The translations under genes and the position numbers were made by a program. Shown here one piece after another: positions 26,533-34,125 of a DNA stretch of 64,000 nucleotides. The DNA comes from Mitsuokella sp047974105 (GTDB lineage Bacteria; Bacillota; Negativicutes; Selenomonadales; Selenomonadaceae), in assembly GCF_047974105.1 (NCBI RefSeq), contig NZ_JBHYRS010000002.1, forward strand, positions 1 through 64,000. The letters run 5' to 3'. Every line of letters starts with the position of its first letter. The stretch's first letter is position 1. Below the pieces are notes generated by a model. That model was not told where the DNA came from. It saw only the letters and a program-made list of their open reading frames with translations, and did not search any database.

Positions 26533-27420
26533 ATGAAGAAGACAATTTTCAAGGGTGCAGGTGTTGCCATCATCACGCCGTTTACGGAAGATGGTGTCAA
26601 CTTTGAAGAACTCAGCCGTATCATTGAGGACCAGATCAAGGGCGGCACGGACGCAATCGTCATCACGGGCACGAGCGGTGAATCGGCCACGATGACGGAT
26701 GAAGAGCATAAAGCAGCCATCAAATGCGCTGTCGACACGGTCAAGGGCCGTATCCCGGTCATTGCCGGCACGGGCTCGAACGAGACGTCTTATGCCATCC
26801 AGCTTTCCCAGTACGCAGAGAAAGTCGGCGCTGACGCCGTTCTCGTAGTTACGCCGTACTACAACAAATGCACGCAGAAAGGCCTGATTGCTCATTACAA
26901 GGCCATCGCTGAGAGCATCAACATCCCAATCGTGCTTTACGATGTACCGTCGCGCACGGGCGTCGGCATCCAGATTCCGACGTATGTCGAACTCTCCAAG
27001 ATTCCGAACATCGTCGCTGTCAAAGAGGCCAATGGCGACCTCTCGAAGATCCTGCGCCTGCGCGCTGCCTGCGGCGACAACCTCGACGTTTACTCGGGCA
27101 ACGACGACCAGATCGTGCCGATCCTTTCGCTCGGCGGCAAGGGCGTCATTTCCGTCCTTTCGAACGTCGCTCCGCGTGAGACGCACGATATGTGCCAGCT
27201 CTATTTCGACGGCAAGGCAGAGGAAGCCGGCAAGATGCAGGTTGCGTACACGGACCTCATCGATGCCCTGTTCTGCGAAGTCAACCCGATTCCTGTCAAA
27301 GTCGCCATGCGCAAGCTCGGTTATGCCGCAGGTCCGCTGCGCATGCCGCTCTGCGAGATGGAGCCGGCTCATGAGAAACAGCTCGAGGATGCTCTGCGCA
27401 ACCACGGCCTGATTAAATAA
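26533..27420 (+). CDS. dapA: 4-hydroxy-tetrahydrodipicolinate synthase
   Basis: 295 residues, standard length. It condenses pyruvate with aspartate semialdehyde at the first committed step of lysine and diaminopimelate synthesis. Signature parts are GTSGESATMTDEE, the catalytic Tyr in VVTPYYNK, and the Schiff-base Lys164 in IVAVKEANGDLSKI. AGGAGG lies 8 bases before the ATG; longer in-frame versions read through the promoter. It is transcribed from its own promoter. A large hairpin separates it from the serine dehydratase genes, and no other dap genes are adjacent. Confidence 0.95.
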   Translation: MKKTIFKGAGVAIITPFTEDGVNFEELSRIIEDQIKGGTDAIVITGTSGESATMTDEEHKAAIKCAVDTVKGRIPVIAGTGSNETSYAIQLSQYAEKVGADAVLVVTPYYNKCTQKGLIAHYKAIAESINIPIVLYDVPSRTGVGIQIPTYVELSKIPNIVAVKEANGDLSKILRLRAACGDNLDVYSGNDDQIVPILSLGGKGVISVLSNVAPRETHDMCQLYFDGKAEEAGKMQVAYTDLIDALFCEVNPIPVKVAMRKLGYAAGPLRMPLCEMEPAHEKQLEDALRNHGLIK

Positions 27421-27471
27421 GCCGCTTCACGCTGACGCGCAGTGCGTAAATTGAAATAGAAAAGTCTATCT

Positions 27472-27524
27472 GCAAAGCCTTTGGAACCACAAAGAGGTGT
27501 CTTTTGTCCGTTCCGAAGGCTTTG
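27472..27524 (+). terminator. Large hairpin between dapA and sdaAB
   Basis: GCAAAGCCTTTGGAAC pairs with GTTCCGAAGGCTTTG with one mismatch around a 22-base loop. The following sequence (TGTTGTTATAT) is only moderately T-rich, so it may be a terminator or a processed stem. It precedes sdaAB by about 40 bases. Confidence 0.55.
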
Positions 27525-27566
27525 TGTTGTTATATATTATATAGAAGAAAATACGAGGAAAAATTT

Positions 27567-28229
27567 ATGCATGGTGTTTTTGACATAGTCGGGCCGGTCA
27601 TGATCGGTCCGTCGAGCTCGCATACGGCCGGGGCCGTGCGTCTCGGCCTGATGGCGCGCAAGATTTTAGGCGAACCGGCCGTCCGCGCCGACATCAATCT
27701 GCACGGCTCTTTCGCACAGACGTACCGCGGCCACGGCACGGACAAGGCCCTGATTGCAGGCATTTTGGGCTTTACGCCCGACGATGAACGCATCCGCGAG
27801 GCGTTGGAACTTGCGAAAAGACAGGGGCTCGACTACCATTTCCAGAAAGTCAATCTCGAGCAGGCCCATCCGAATACCGCCGTCATCCACCTCATCGGGG
27901 TGACGGGACGCACGGCGCGCGTGCGCGGTTCGTCGGTCGGCGGCGGCAATATCCGCATCACGAACATCGATGGCTACGAGGTCGAGCTCACGGGCATGTA
28001 CCCCGCGCTCATCACGATTCACCATGACCGGCCCGGCGTCATCACGAAGGTCACGCAGGTGCTCGCGCGCTATGAGGTCAACATTGCCTTTATGCGCGTT
28101 TCGCGCCACAGCCGCGGCGAGATGGCCATGATGATTCTCGAACTCGACGAACCCCTTGCCGACGAAGTCATTGAGGAATGCCGCGAGGTTTACGAGGTCG
28201 AGCACGCCTTTGCCATTCCGGCTATTTGA
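27567..28229 (+). CDS. sdaAB: L-serine ammonia-lyase, iron-sulfur-dependent, beta subunit
   Basis: 220 residues. The N-terminal part carries FDIVGPVMIGPSSSHTAGAV, the signature of the small subunit, and the C-terminal ~75 residues form an ACT domain (TIHHDRPGVITKVTQVLARY). With the alpha subunit encoded 30 bases downstream it deaminates L-serine to pyruvate and ammonia. GAGG lies 8 bases before the ATG. Together with nifJ it gives a short path from serine to acetyl-CoA. Confidence 0.95.
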   Translation: MHGVFDIVGPVMIGPSSSHTAGAVRLGLMARKILGEPAVRADINLHGSFAQTYRGHGTDKALIAGILGFTPDDERIREALELAKRQGLDYHFQKVNLEQAHPNTAVIHLIGVTGRTARVRGSSVGGGNIRITNIDGYEVELTGMYPALITIHHDRPGVITKVTQVLARYEVNIAFMRVSRHSRGEMAMMILELDEPLADEVIEECREVYEVEHAFAIPAI

Positions 28230-28259
28230 TTTTGCAAAAGAAAAGAGAAAGAGGACAGT

Positions 28260-29138
28260 ATGATTTCCTTCAATTTCAATACGATTGGCGAACTTGCAGA
28301 GCTTGCCGAAAAGCAGAATGTGCCGATGCACGAAGTGGTGCTGGAGCGCGAGATGCACACGTCGCAGCGTGCGCGCGCGGATATTCTGCAGGAGATGCAG
28401 CACAATTGGCAGGTCATGCAGGAGTCGATTGGGCGCGGTATTAAGAATACGGAAAAGTCGGTCAGCGGCATGACGGGCGGCGATGCGAAAAAAATCTACG
28501 CATACCGCGATAAAGGCTATATGGGCGCGGATGTACTCGCGGCGGCCGCGTATGCCGTGGGCATCAGCGAGGTCAATGCGGTCATGGGCCGCATCGTTGC
28601 GTGCCCGACGGCAGGCTCGTGCGGCATCGTGCCGGCGGCGCTCTACGCGGCGAAAAAACAGCGCGGTTTTGCAGATGAGGATATTGTCAAGGCGCTCTTG
28701 ACGGCTGCGGGCATCGGCATGGTCGTGGACCAGAATGCTTCGATTGCCGGCGCTTCGGGCGGGTGTCAGGCGGAGTGCGGCACGGCCGCGGGCATGGCAG
28801 CAGGCGCCCTCGTGGAGCTCGCGGGCGGCACGCCGCAGATGGTCGGCGACGCCGTGGCCCTTGCCATCAAGAATCTTTTGGGGCTTGTCTGCGACCCGGT
28901 GGCAGGGCTCGTCGAGGTGCCATGTGTCAAACGCAATGGTTTTGCGACGGTCATGGCGCTGACGGCAGCGGATATGGTGCTGGCGGGCGTCAAGAGCGTG
29001 ATTCCGGTCGATGAGGTCATCACGGCCATGAACGAGATCGGCCACGCCCTGCCAAAATCCCTGCGCGAAACCAGCGAAGCCGGGCTCGCCGTCACGCCGA
29101 CGGCTAAGAAAATCCAGAAGCGCGTTTATCCCGATTGA
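28260..29138 (+). CDS. sdaAA: L-serine ammonia-lyase, iron-sulfur-dependent, alpha subunit
   Basis: 292 residues. It contains the conserved CPTAGSCGIVPAALYA, ASGGCQAECGTAAGMAAGA and CDPVAGLVEVPC segments, whose cysteines bind the catalytic oxygen-labile 4Fe-4S cluster. It pairs with SdaAB immediately upstream; the two are probably cotranscribed. The 29-base gap between them includes AGAGGACAG as ribosome site. A family II structured repeat begins 13 bases after its stop. Confidence 0.95.
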   Translation: MISFNFNTIGELAELAEKQNVPMHEVVLEREMHTSQRARADILQEMQHNWQVMQESIGRGIKNTEKSVSGMTGGDAKKIYAYRDKGYMGADVLAAAAYAVGISEVNAVMGRIVACPTAGSCGIVPAALYAAKKQRGFADEDIVKALLTAAGIGMVVDQNASIAGASGGCQAECGTAAGMAAGALVELAGGTPQMVGDAVALAIKNLLGLVCDPVAGLVEVPCVKRNGFATVMALTAADMVLAGVKSVIPVDEVITAMNEIGHALPKSLRETSEAGLAVTPTAKKIQKRVYPD

Positions 29139-29151
29139 GATACAGAGGCAA

Positions 29152-29311
29152 AGAAAGGCGGAGAGGGTAGGCAGGTGAGGGACAGAGTGCAGGGAGCTAA
29201 ACGCACTTCGTTTGGACGACGCTCCCTTGCAAGGGTTCTGGTCGGCAAAAAATAAGTTCTTCACGCAGAAGACAAAAGCTCCGCTTATGGCCAGCCCTCT
29301 CCTTACTTTCT
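29152..29311. repeat. Structured repeat family II, copy B (160 bp)
   Basis: The outer helix AGAAAG-GGAGAGGG (29152-29167) with CCCTCTCC-CTTTCT (29295-29311) matches copy A. The inner AACTTATTTTTTGCC arm is absent here, making the 5' side about 40 bases shorter. In the conserved hairpin, A-T of copy A (21382/21416) is G-C here (29192/29226). In the apical stem, G-C (copy A) is A-T here. The 3' half keeps GGTCGGCAAAAAATAAGTTC unchanged. Confidence 0.75.
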
Positions 29312-29386
29312 CGCCGCGAAGTTCATTTCTTGTCAAAGTCACGTCCCAAAGCCGTTCCCACAGGGGAAGGTAGTGGGAGAATGGAC

Positions 29387-29415
29387 TTGTGAAGTTGCAG
29401 ACCAGATGATATAAT
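29387..29415 (+). promoter_or_regulatory. Promoter in front of tandem leader elements
   Basis: TTGTGA (29387-29392) and TATAAT (29410-29415) with a 17-bp spacer. Transcription would start about 10 bases before the first leader element. Confidence 0.7.
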
Positions 29416-29432
29416 AAACGTAAAGAGAAAAA

Positions 29433-29523
29433 GGAGCCACCGTAAGTGGTATCCTCTAGTAAGTCAAAAATTGACTGTACTATTTGGGAGCAGTGACGGT
29501 CATTTTTTTGTGCTTTTATCTTT
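29433..29523 (+). ncRNA. Leader element copy 1: hairpins plus terminator-like T run
   Basis: Read 5' to 3': a hairpin with loop TAAG (GAG/CTC and ACCG/TGGT), a second hairpin AGTCAA-AAA-TTGACT, and then GGTCATTTTTTT. The TGAC of hairpin 2 can alternatively pair with the last GTCA, giving a classic terminator/antiterminator choice. A very similar element lies 193 bases downstream. Conservation continues for 14 bases past the T run (GTGCTTTTATCTTT), which could encode a short hydrophobic peptide starting at GTG 29493. Function unknown; type I toxin-like or attenuator are both possible. Confidence 0.5.
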
Positions 29524-29625
29524 GCCGCGGATATATCTCAAGGATAAACAAGCAATGGCAAGTCCGAGAATATTGCAAACGATATCGTAAAGGCGAAGAA
29601 GACTGTTTAACGTTTCTTAAGGAAC

Positions 29626-29714
29626 TGAAGCATCGTAAGCGGTGTCTTCTAGTTGGTCAGAAAATGACTATACTGTGTAGAAGCGTGGCAGTCATTTTTT
29701 TTGCTTTTATCTTT
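29626..29714 (+). ncRNA. Leader element copy 2
   Basis: It aligns with copy 1 over its whole length (CGTAAG, TCTAGT, TGACT, GTCATTTTTTTT, GCTTTTATCTTT). Stem 1 changes G-C to A-T in its lower part (GAG/CTC to GAA/TTC), and hairpin 2 is GTCA-GAAAA-TGAC. The closing stem of the T-run hairpin is TGACT/AGTCA. It ends about 45 bases before the small gene at 29761. Confidence 0.5.
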
Positions 29715-29760
29715 ATCAACATCAACAGTAACTCAAGATTGTAAGCAGGGAGATTTAGAG

Positions 29761-29925
29761 ATGAACAATGATAAAAATCAAGAAGTCAAAACTGCTGCAC
29801 AGGCAGCTGCTGTTGATAAAGCTAAGGAAAACGCAGAGTATTTGGCGAAGCTCGACCGCAGCTTTGCGGAATATGAAAGAGGATTCGGGAAGATACGTCC
29901 TTTAGTGAAGAATACTGATAAATAA
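29761..29925 (+). CDS. Small hypothetical protein (54 residues)
   Basis: A Lys/Ala-rich, hydrophilic protein starting MNNDKNQEVKTAAQAAAVDK. It is predicted to be largely helical (residues 8-40), with no signal peptide or membrane segment. CAGGGAG lies 8 bases before the ATG, giving reasonable translation support. It follows the two tandem leader elements and would be the gene they control if they act as attenuators. It ends before a strong bidirectional terminator. No family recognised. Confidence 0.55.
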   Translation: MNNDKNQEVKTAAQAAAVDKAKENAEYLAKLDRSFAEYERGFGKIRPLVKNTDK

Positions 29926-29941
29926 TTTAATATGGACCTCT

Positions 29942-29999
29942 CCCATATATAGGAAAAGTGCTTGTCTAGCTGACAGGCACTTTTTTTTCTATATATGGA
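29942..29999. terminator. Extended bidirectional terminator between convergent genes
   Basis: The core stem is AAGTGCTTGTC/GACAGGCACTT with a T8 run. An additional perfect outer pairing CCATATATAG/CTATATATGG surrounds it. Confidence 0.8.
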
Positions 30000-30010
30000 A
30001 GGAGCACGCT

Positions 30011-30940
30011 TTATGACTTATTGCGATTTTCAGCAATAATCTTCTTCAATTCTTCAAGTGACAAGGTGTGGTGTGGGTCGCGGTGAATCATGCGGTGGCA
30101 GTTGCTGCAGAGGCAGACGAGGTCGGTTTCGGGGTTGATTTCCATTTCGCCGTTGACTTCGTGCAGAGGTTTGACGTGGTGGACTTCGATGAAGTCTTTG
30201 CCTTGTTTGCCGTAGACTTTTTCGAAGTCAAAGCCGCAGGCCATACATTTGGTGCCGTGGATTTTTATGGCGGCGAGTCGGTTTTTGGGGCTGCGTTCGT
30301 ATTTTGTCGAGTAAACGTAGGTTTTGCGTCCTTCGCGGATGGATTTGCCGTCGGGCTGATCATTTGAGGTCTCCTGCAGTTCGTTGTCGTCGGCGGCAAT
30401 GGCTTCAGGATGAAGAAAGCTCAGTTGATAATGCGTATTATCCTGATGATAGAAACGAGCCGACTGTTTTTCTGTGCTCTGACTGAGTGGGGCGAGTTTA
30501 TTCTGCAGCTCCGTGCTCCAGAAAATGCGCACGCGGCCAAGCTGGTGACGTTCACGTTCCAGATGGGCCTTGTAATCATGGCCCTGATAAGTCAGAACGA
30601 TTTCGCGCCGTGTGCTGCGTTCCATGTCTTCTACACCGAAGAACCAGAACAAATCATGGGGAATCGTCGCGCCCTTGTATTTCCAGAATGATAAGTCACA
30701 GTCTTTGAGCAGGACCTGTTCGCTGACAAGTTCCCATGAATGATACCGGCCTTTTTCATGTTGATTACGAACAGCTTGGTCATAAAGTCGCTGCGACTCA
30801 TTTTCCTCAGAGATGTCCGACTGCCAGCGATAGTCATCAAAAGTCGGACCATCCATAGCAAAGTCGGGATGTGGCATGGGGAAAATGGTGAGTGGTTCCA
30901 GCTGATGCAGGTAATTTTTCATGGCGTCCAGTAAAATCAC
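30011..30940 (-). CDS. HNH endonuclease (McrA-like C-terminal domain)
   Basis: 309 residues from a GTG start at 30940, chosen because GGAGG lies 7 bases upstream; the longer in-frame ATG version lacks a site. The C-terminal ~60 residues are a complete HNH nuclease: CMACGF, the catalytic EVHHVKPLHE, and CLCSNCHRMIHR, with four zinc-binding cysteines. The N-terminal ~200 residues are of unknown fold with Trp/Phe-rich segments (DLFWFFGVED; GRVRIFWSTEL) and could be a DNA- or modified-base-recognition domain, as in type IV restriction enzymes. It is divergent from the GHKL ATPase operon across a 225-base AT-rich promoter region, and both have lower GC than the core genes. Confidence 0.8.
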   Translation of the reverse strand: MILLDAMKNYLHQLEPLTIFPMPHPDFAMDGPTFDDYRWQSDISEENESQRLYDQAVRNQHEKGRYHSWELVSEQVLLKDCDLSFWKYKGATIPHDLFWFFGVEDMERSTRREIVLTYQGHDYKAHLERERHQLGRVRIFWSTELQNKLAPLSQSTEKQSARFYHQDNTHYQLSFLHPEAIAADDNELQETSNDQPDGKSIREGRKTYVYSTKYERSPKNRLAAIKIHGTKCMACGFDFEKVYGKQGKDFIEVHHVKPLHEVNGEMEINPETDLVCLCSNCHRMIHRDPHHTLSLEELKKIIAENRNKS

Positions 30941-31068
30941 GTTTGTTCCTCCTTCCTGCTGTTTTGTGATGTTACTATCTTTTTTGCTGTCGGCTTGTAA
31001 AATCCTGCTTGCTTTAAAATACAATAAAACGCGGTTAAATTCCTGGTTATATACAATTATCTTGAAAT

Positions 31069-31130
31069 ATAGTGTATATAATAATATAATATAATATAAT
31101 ATAATATAAATATAGTCTCATATACACTAT
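31069..31130. repeat. Pentanucleotide (TAATA)n repeat inside an 11-bp inverted repeat
   Basis: Five to six tandem ATAAT units (from 31081) lie between ATAGTGTATAT (31069-31079) and its exact complement ATATACACTAT (31120-31130). The block sits in the divergent promoter region between the HNH gene and the GHKL operon. It could be an operator, and repeat-number change would alter the promoter geometry. Confidence 0.8.
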
Positions 31131-31164
31131 TACTTTTTGTCAGGAGTATGAGGGAGGGGCACCG

Positions 31165-31395
31165 ATGGCCGTGACAAACGACATGAAACGCAGGGAACGT
31201 TTTTTATCTGTGGCAGGGAAACGCACGAATCGGATTCTGGAAGATCTCCGCTTGCTGGGCAACTGCGCGAATAAGTCAAATTACAGTTATACGACAGAAG
31301 AGGTCGAGAAGATGTTCCGCAGCATAGAAGATGAAGTCGAGCATGTGAAGATGCTATACCGTTTGAATGAAGGAAAGAAGGAGTTTAAATGGTGA
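31165..31395 (+). CDS. Small helical protein, first gene of the GHKL operon
   Basis: 76 residues with no signal peptide. The segment RILEDLRLLGNCANKSNYSY followed by TTEEVEKMFRSIEDEVE resembles small proteins I associate with restriction or defence loci, but no formal family can be named. GAGGGAGGGG precedes the ATG by 6 bases. Its stop overlaps the ATPase gene start by 7 bases, so the two are translationally coupled. It is probably an accessory or scaffold subunit. Confidence 0.7.
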   Translation: MAVTNDMKRRERFLSVAGKRTNRILEDLRLLGNCANKSNYSYTTEEVEKMFRSIEDEVEHVKMLYRLNEGKKEFKW

Positions 31396-33245
31396 CAGAT
31401 GGCAAAGCACATTGGCATTTTGTCAATAACAACAATGGGCCGGAAGACGGCATCAACGATTCTGCCATTGAAACTTTTTCGGGCAATCCGTTTGAATCGC
31501 TTGTACGAGAGAGCATCCAGAATTCCATTGACCAGCAGTGTGACGAAAATGAGCCGGTTCTTGTGGAGTTCTCGACTTTTACGGTCAGCCCTTCAGTATT
31601 GCCGGGCGTTGAGGAAATGAAGTCCATTCTCGCAAAATGCATCCGTTATTGGCAGAAGGATAAAAGTGCCGTTGACTTTTTTGAGCAGGCCAGAGATATG
31701 CTCAATACAGATGTACAGGTCATGCGCATCAGTGATTTCAATACCACGGGTCTTGTTGGTGCGGAAAATGGCAAAAAAGGCACGCCTTGGTACAATCTGA
31801 TCAAAGCGCGCGGAACGTCGGTAAAGGATAATTCTTCGGCCGGCAGTTTCGGCATTGGCAAGGCCGCTCCGTTTGCCTGCTCGTATCTGCGCACGGCATT
31901 TTATGCTTCCCATGTCGATGATATTGATTCTTATATCGGCGTATCGCATTTGGCCTCTTTTGAAGATACGGACGAGCGGGGCCGGTCGTATACGACAGTC
32001 GGCACAGGCTATTATTCGGATTCGGCTGTCAACCGTGCCATTCTGCAGCCTTTCCATTTAGGAGATTTTCAGCGCAATGAGAATGGCCTTGATATCTATG
32101 TCATTGGCTTGGAGCAGGATAGGCATCTGGAAGAAACCATGAAACTGGCAGTCTTGAAGCATTTTCTCGTTACAATCTGGGAAGGCCGTCTGCGTGTCAT
32201 CATCAACGGACAGGAAATCAACAAGGATAATCTGGGCCAGTATATCAGTGCCTTGGATATGAAGAAGGAAAAAGACATTCGGGAGTATTACGATCTGTTG
32301 AATGCGCAGAAAAATTACGACGATGATGTCCTCGAAATCCCGTTGAACAGCGAAGAGTACGGCAAAAAGTTTGGCTTTGAGGACGGAGAATGTACGCTGC
32401 TTCTGAAGCGCGGCGATAATTTGAACCGCAAAATCATGATGACGCGCAAAACGGGCATGAGGCTGTTTGAAAAGGGCCAGATTAGCAGCAGCATTTCGTT
32501 TACCGGCATCCTGCGCATCACGGGCGAGAACATGAACAAGAAGTTCAAGGATATGGAAGTACCATCTCACGACGACTGGCAGCCAAAACGCTGTAAAGTA
32601 CATACAAGACAATATGAGGAAATTTGGACAGGGCTGAAGCAATATCTGAAAGCACAGGTTATGAAGCATTTCGGGACCAAAGCCACGGATACGATTGCTG
32701 CGTACGGCATGGATGAGTTCTTCAACAACGAACAGAACAATGGTCTGGAAGCAGAGCTCTCAAAACGCGCTCCTAAAGTCGCAAAAGTCAAGAAAACGAA
32801 AGTCCAGAAAAAAGAGAAGAAGGAATTGAAGCTGACTCCTGATGATCCGGATGGCTCGTCGGTATCGGTAAAGCCCAAAACCGATACGAAGCCAGAGCCG
32901 AAAAAGACTGGTCAGCGCGATCCGCGTGACCTCACCTATAAATTCCGCAAGGATGTCCGCATGTGGCTCGGGGCAAAGTCAGTCGGGGAAGGGCGCTATT
33001 CCGTCCGTTTCCAGTCGCCTGCAAAGGCAGCGTATGGCAAAGTCCGCTTCATCGGCGTGGCTGAGCACGGAAATTATGCCTTGAATCCGGAATCCGTACA
33101 ATGTGAGCCAGAAAAGAATATCCTTCTGGATGAAAATAATTTGTACTTGCAGGGCATGAAGAAAGGTGATACGGTCGAAGTGAATTTCCAAATTCCGTAT
33201 CATAAACCCATCATGATGGAGGTGGAATATTATGAAGCTAAGTAA
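31389..33245 (+). CDS. GHKL (HSP90/MORC/MutL-like) ATPase of a putative defence operon
   Basis: 618 residues. The N-terminal ~230 residues show a GHKL ATP-binding fold: N-box R40-ESIQNSID, a D-box-like MRISDFNTTGL (Asp near 116) and the ATP-lid glycine motif GSFGIGKAAPFACS (from 152). A middle region (about 230-450) follows, then a Lys-rich linker (about 465-510, KVKKTKVQKKEKKELK) and a beta-rich C-terminal domain of ~100 residues. MutL- and MORC-type ATPases occur in several restriction and defence systems, where ATP closes a clamp on DNA. It overlaps its neighbours on both sides by 7 and 14 bases, indicating a tight operon. No methyltransferase accompanies it here. Confidence 0.8.
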   Translation: MVTDGKAHWHFVNNNNGPEDGINDSAIETFSGNPFESLVRESIQNSIDQQCDENEPVLVEFSTFTVSPSVLPGVEEMKSILAKCIRYWQKDKSAVDFFEQARDMLNTDVQVMRISDFNTTGLVGAENGKKGTPWYNLIKARGTSVKDNSSAGSFGIGKAAPFACSYLRTAFYASHVDDIDSYIGVSHLASFEDTDERGRSYTTVGTGYYSDSAVNRAILQPFHLGDFQRNENGLDIYVIGLEQDRHLEETMKLAVLKHFLVTIWEGRLRVIINGQEINKDNLGQYISALDMKKEKDIREYYDLLNAQKNYDDDVLEIPLNSEEYGKKFGFEDGECTLLLKRGDNLNRKIMMTRKTGMRLFEKGQISSSISFTGILRITGENMNKKFKDMEVPSHDDWQPKRCKVHTRQYEEIWTGLKQYLKAQVMKHFGTKATDTIAAYGMDEFFNNEQNNGLEAELSKRAPKVAKVKKTKVQKKEKKELKLTPDDPDGSSVSVKPKTDTKPEPKKTGQRDPRDLTYKFRKDVRMWLGAKSVGEGRYSVRFQSPAKAAYGKVRFIGVAEHGNYALNPESVQCEPEKNILLDENNLYLQGMKKGDTVEVNFQIPYHKPIMMEVEYYEAK

Positions 33246-34125
33246 GCATCTGACACCATATCCAATCCTGAATCATGAGGATGACGACTATGTCAAGGGC
33301 AGTTTCGACTCGGTCGTGGAAGATGATCTGGAATTTGGCATGTTTACGCTGCGCATCAAATATCTGCTAGATGAACCGGGACTGGCTAAGCTCATCGAGG
33401 AGGGCAAGGCCTGCTTTTTGACGCATGTGGAATGCACCCTGACTGGCTATCGTCATTTCGTGGAATCACAGGATAATGAGGCATCCTTGAACATTGCGAC
33501 ATACGAACTTGCGGATCAAGTGGAAATCAGCAGCTTCGTTGTCGCGACAAAAGACATTGACGATTATAAGAATCCAGCGTTCAATGAACTCGGCTATGGC
33601 AAGGACGCATCCTTCCATATCGATGCGACAAATATACTGGCTATCGGAGAAACGACATATCAGCTCGATATCAAACGCGGCCAGCAGGCCTATTCGTCGA
33701 TTGGTGATATTATTGCGCTGAAGGCGATTGATTCGCCTAAGGATGATTTGAAAGTCAGCCTGGATCAGGACTGCATCTACATTCAGGTCAATCGCGATAT
33801 TTTCAATCTGTATGACCAGTATAAGAGTGTGAAGAAATACACGATGATCAGTCTGCTGATCATGCCGGCTTTGACAAAAGCCCTTATCGCGATGCACAAC
33901 AATGAATTGGCAGAAGGCGGCACGGAAGGGCTGGAATCGTATCAATGGTATCAGGTGATTCAGGACACCTTGACGGCCAATGGCATCAGCGTGGCGGATA
34001 TTTCCCTTGACCCCGGCGACACGAATTATGCCGGTGACTTGGCGGAACGCATTTTCAGAATGCCGCTTTTAAAAGCCATGCAGGAATTAGCGGACCCAGA
34101 GGAAGAAGAGGCGGATGAAGAATGA
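33232..34125 (+). CDS. Uncharacterised protein, third gene of the GHKL operon
   Basis: 297 residues, no signal peptide or membrane segment. The N-terminal ~200 residues look beta-rich (GMFTLRIKYLL; THVECTLTGYRHF; ATYELADQVEISSFVVA). The rest is helical, with a hydrophobic segment YTMISLLIMPALTKALI and an acidic tail of Glu and Asp (DPEEEEADEE). It begins 14 bases inside the ATPase gene and its end overlaps the next gene by four. I do not recognise a family. The conserved position between the ATPase and the DUF6339-like protein suggests a complex subunit. Confidence 0.7.
   Translation: MKLSKHLTPYPILNHEDDDYVKGSFDSVVEDDLEFGMFTLRIKYLLDEPGLAKLIEEGKACFLTHVECTLTGYRHFVESQDNEASLNIATYELADQVEISSFVVATKDIDDYKNPAFNELGYGKDASFHIDATNILAIGETTYQLDIKRGQQAYSSIGDIIALKAIDSPKDDLKVSLDQDCIYIQVNRDIFNLYDQYKSVKKYTMISLLIMPALTKALIAMHNNELAEGGTEGLESYQWYQVIQDTLTANGISVADISLDPGDTNYAGDLAERIFRMPLLKAMQELADPEEEEADEE

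Noticed and set aside
27666..29342. A 558-codon minus-strand frame across sdaAB, sdaAA and a structured repeat
   Set aside because: It crosses two clear genes and a repeat element and encodes no known domain.
29484..29744. An 86-codon plus-strand frame spanning both tandem leader elements
   Set aside because: It begins in one leader element and ends in the other, passing through two hairpins and T runs. The duplicated structure explains the sequence better than a protein; only the short GTG-started peptide segments remain possible.
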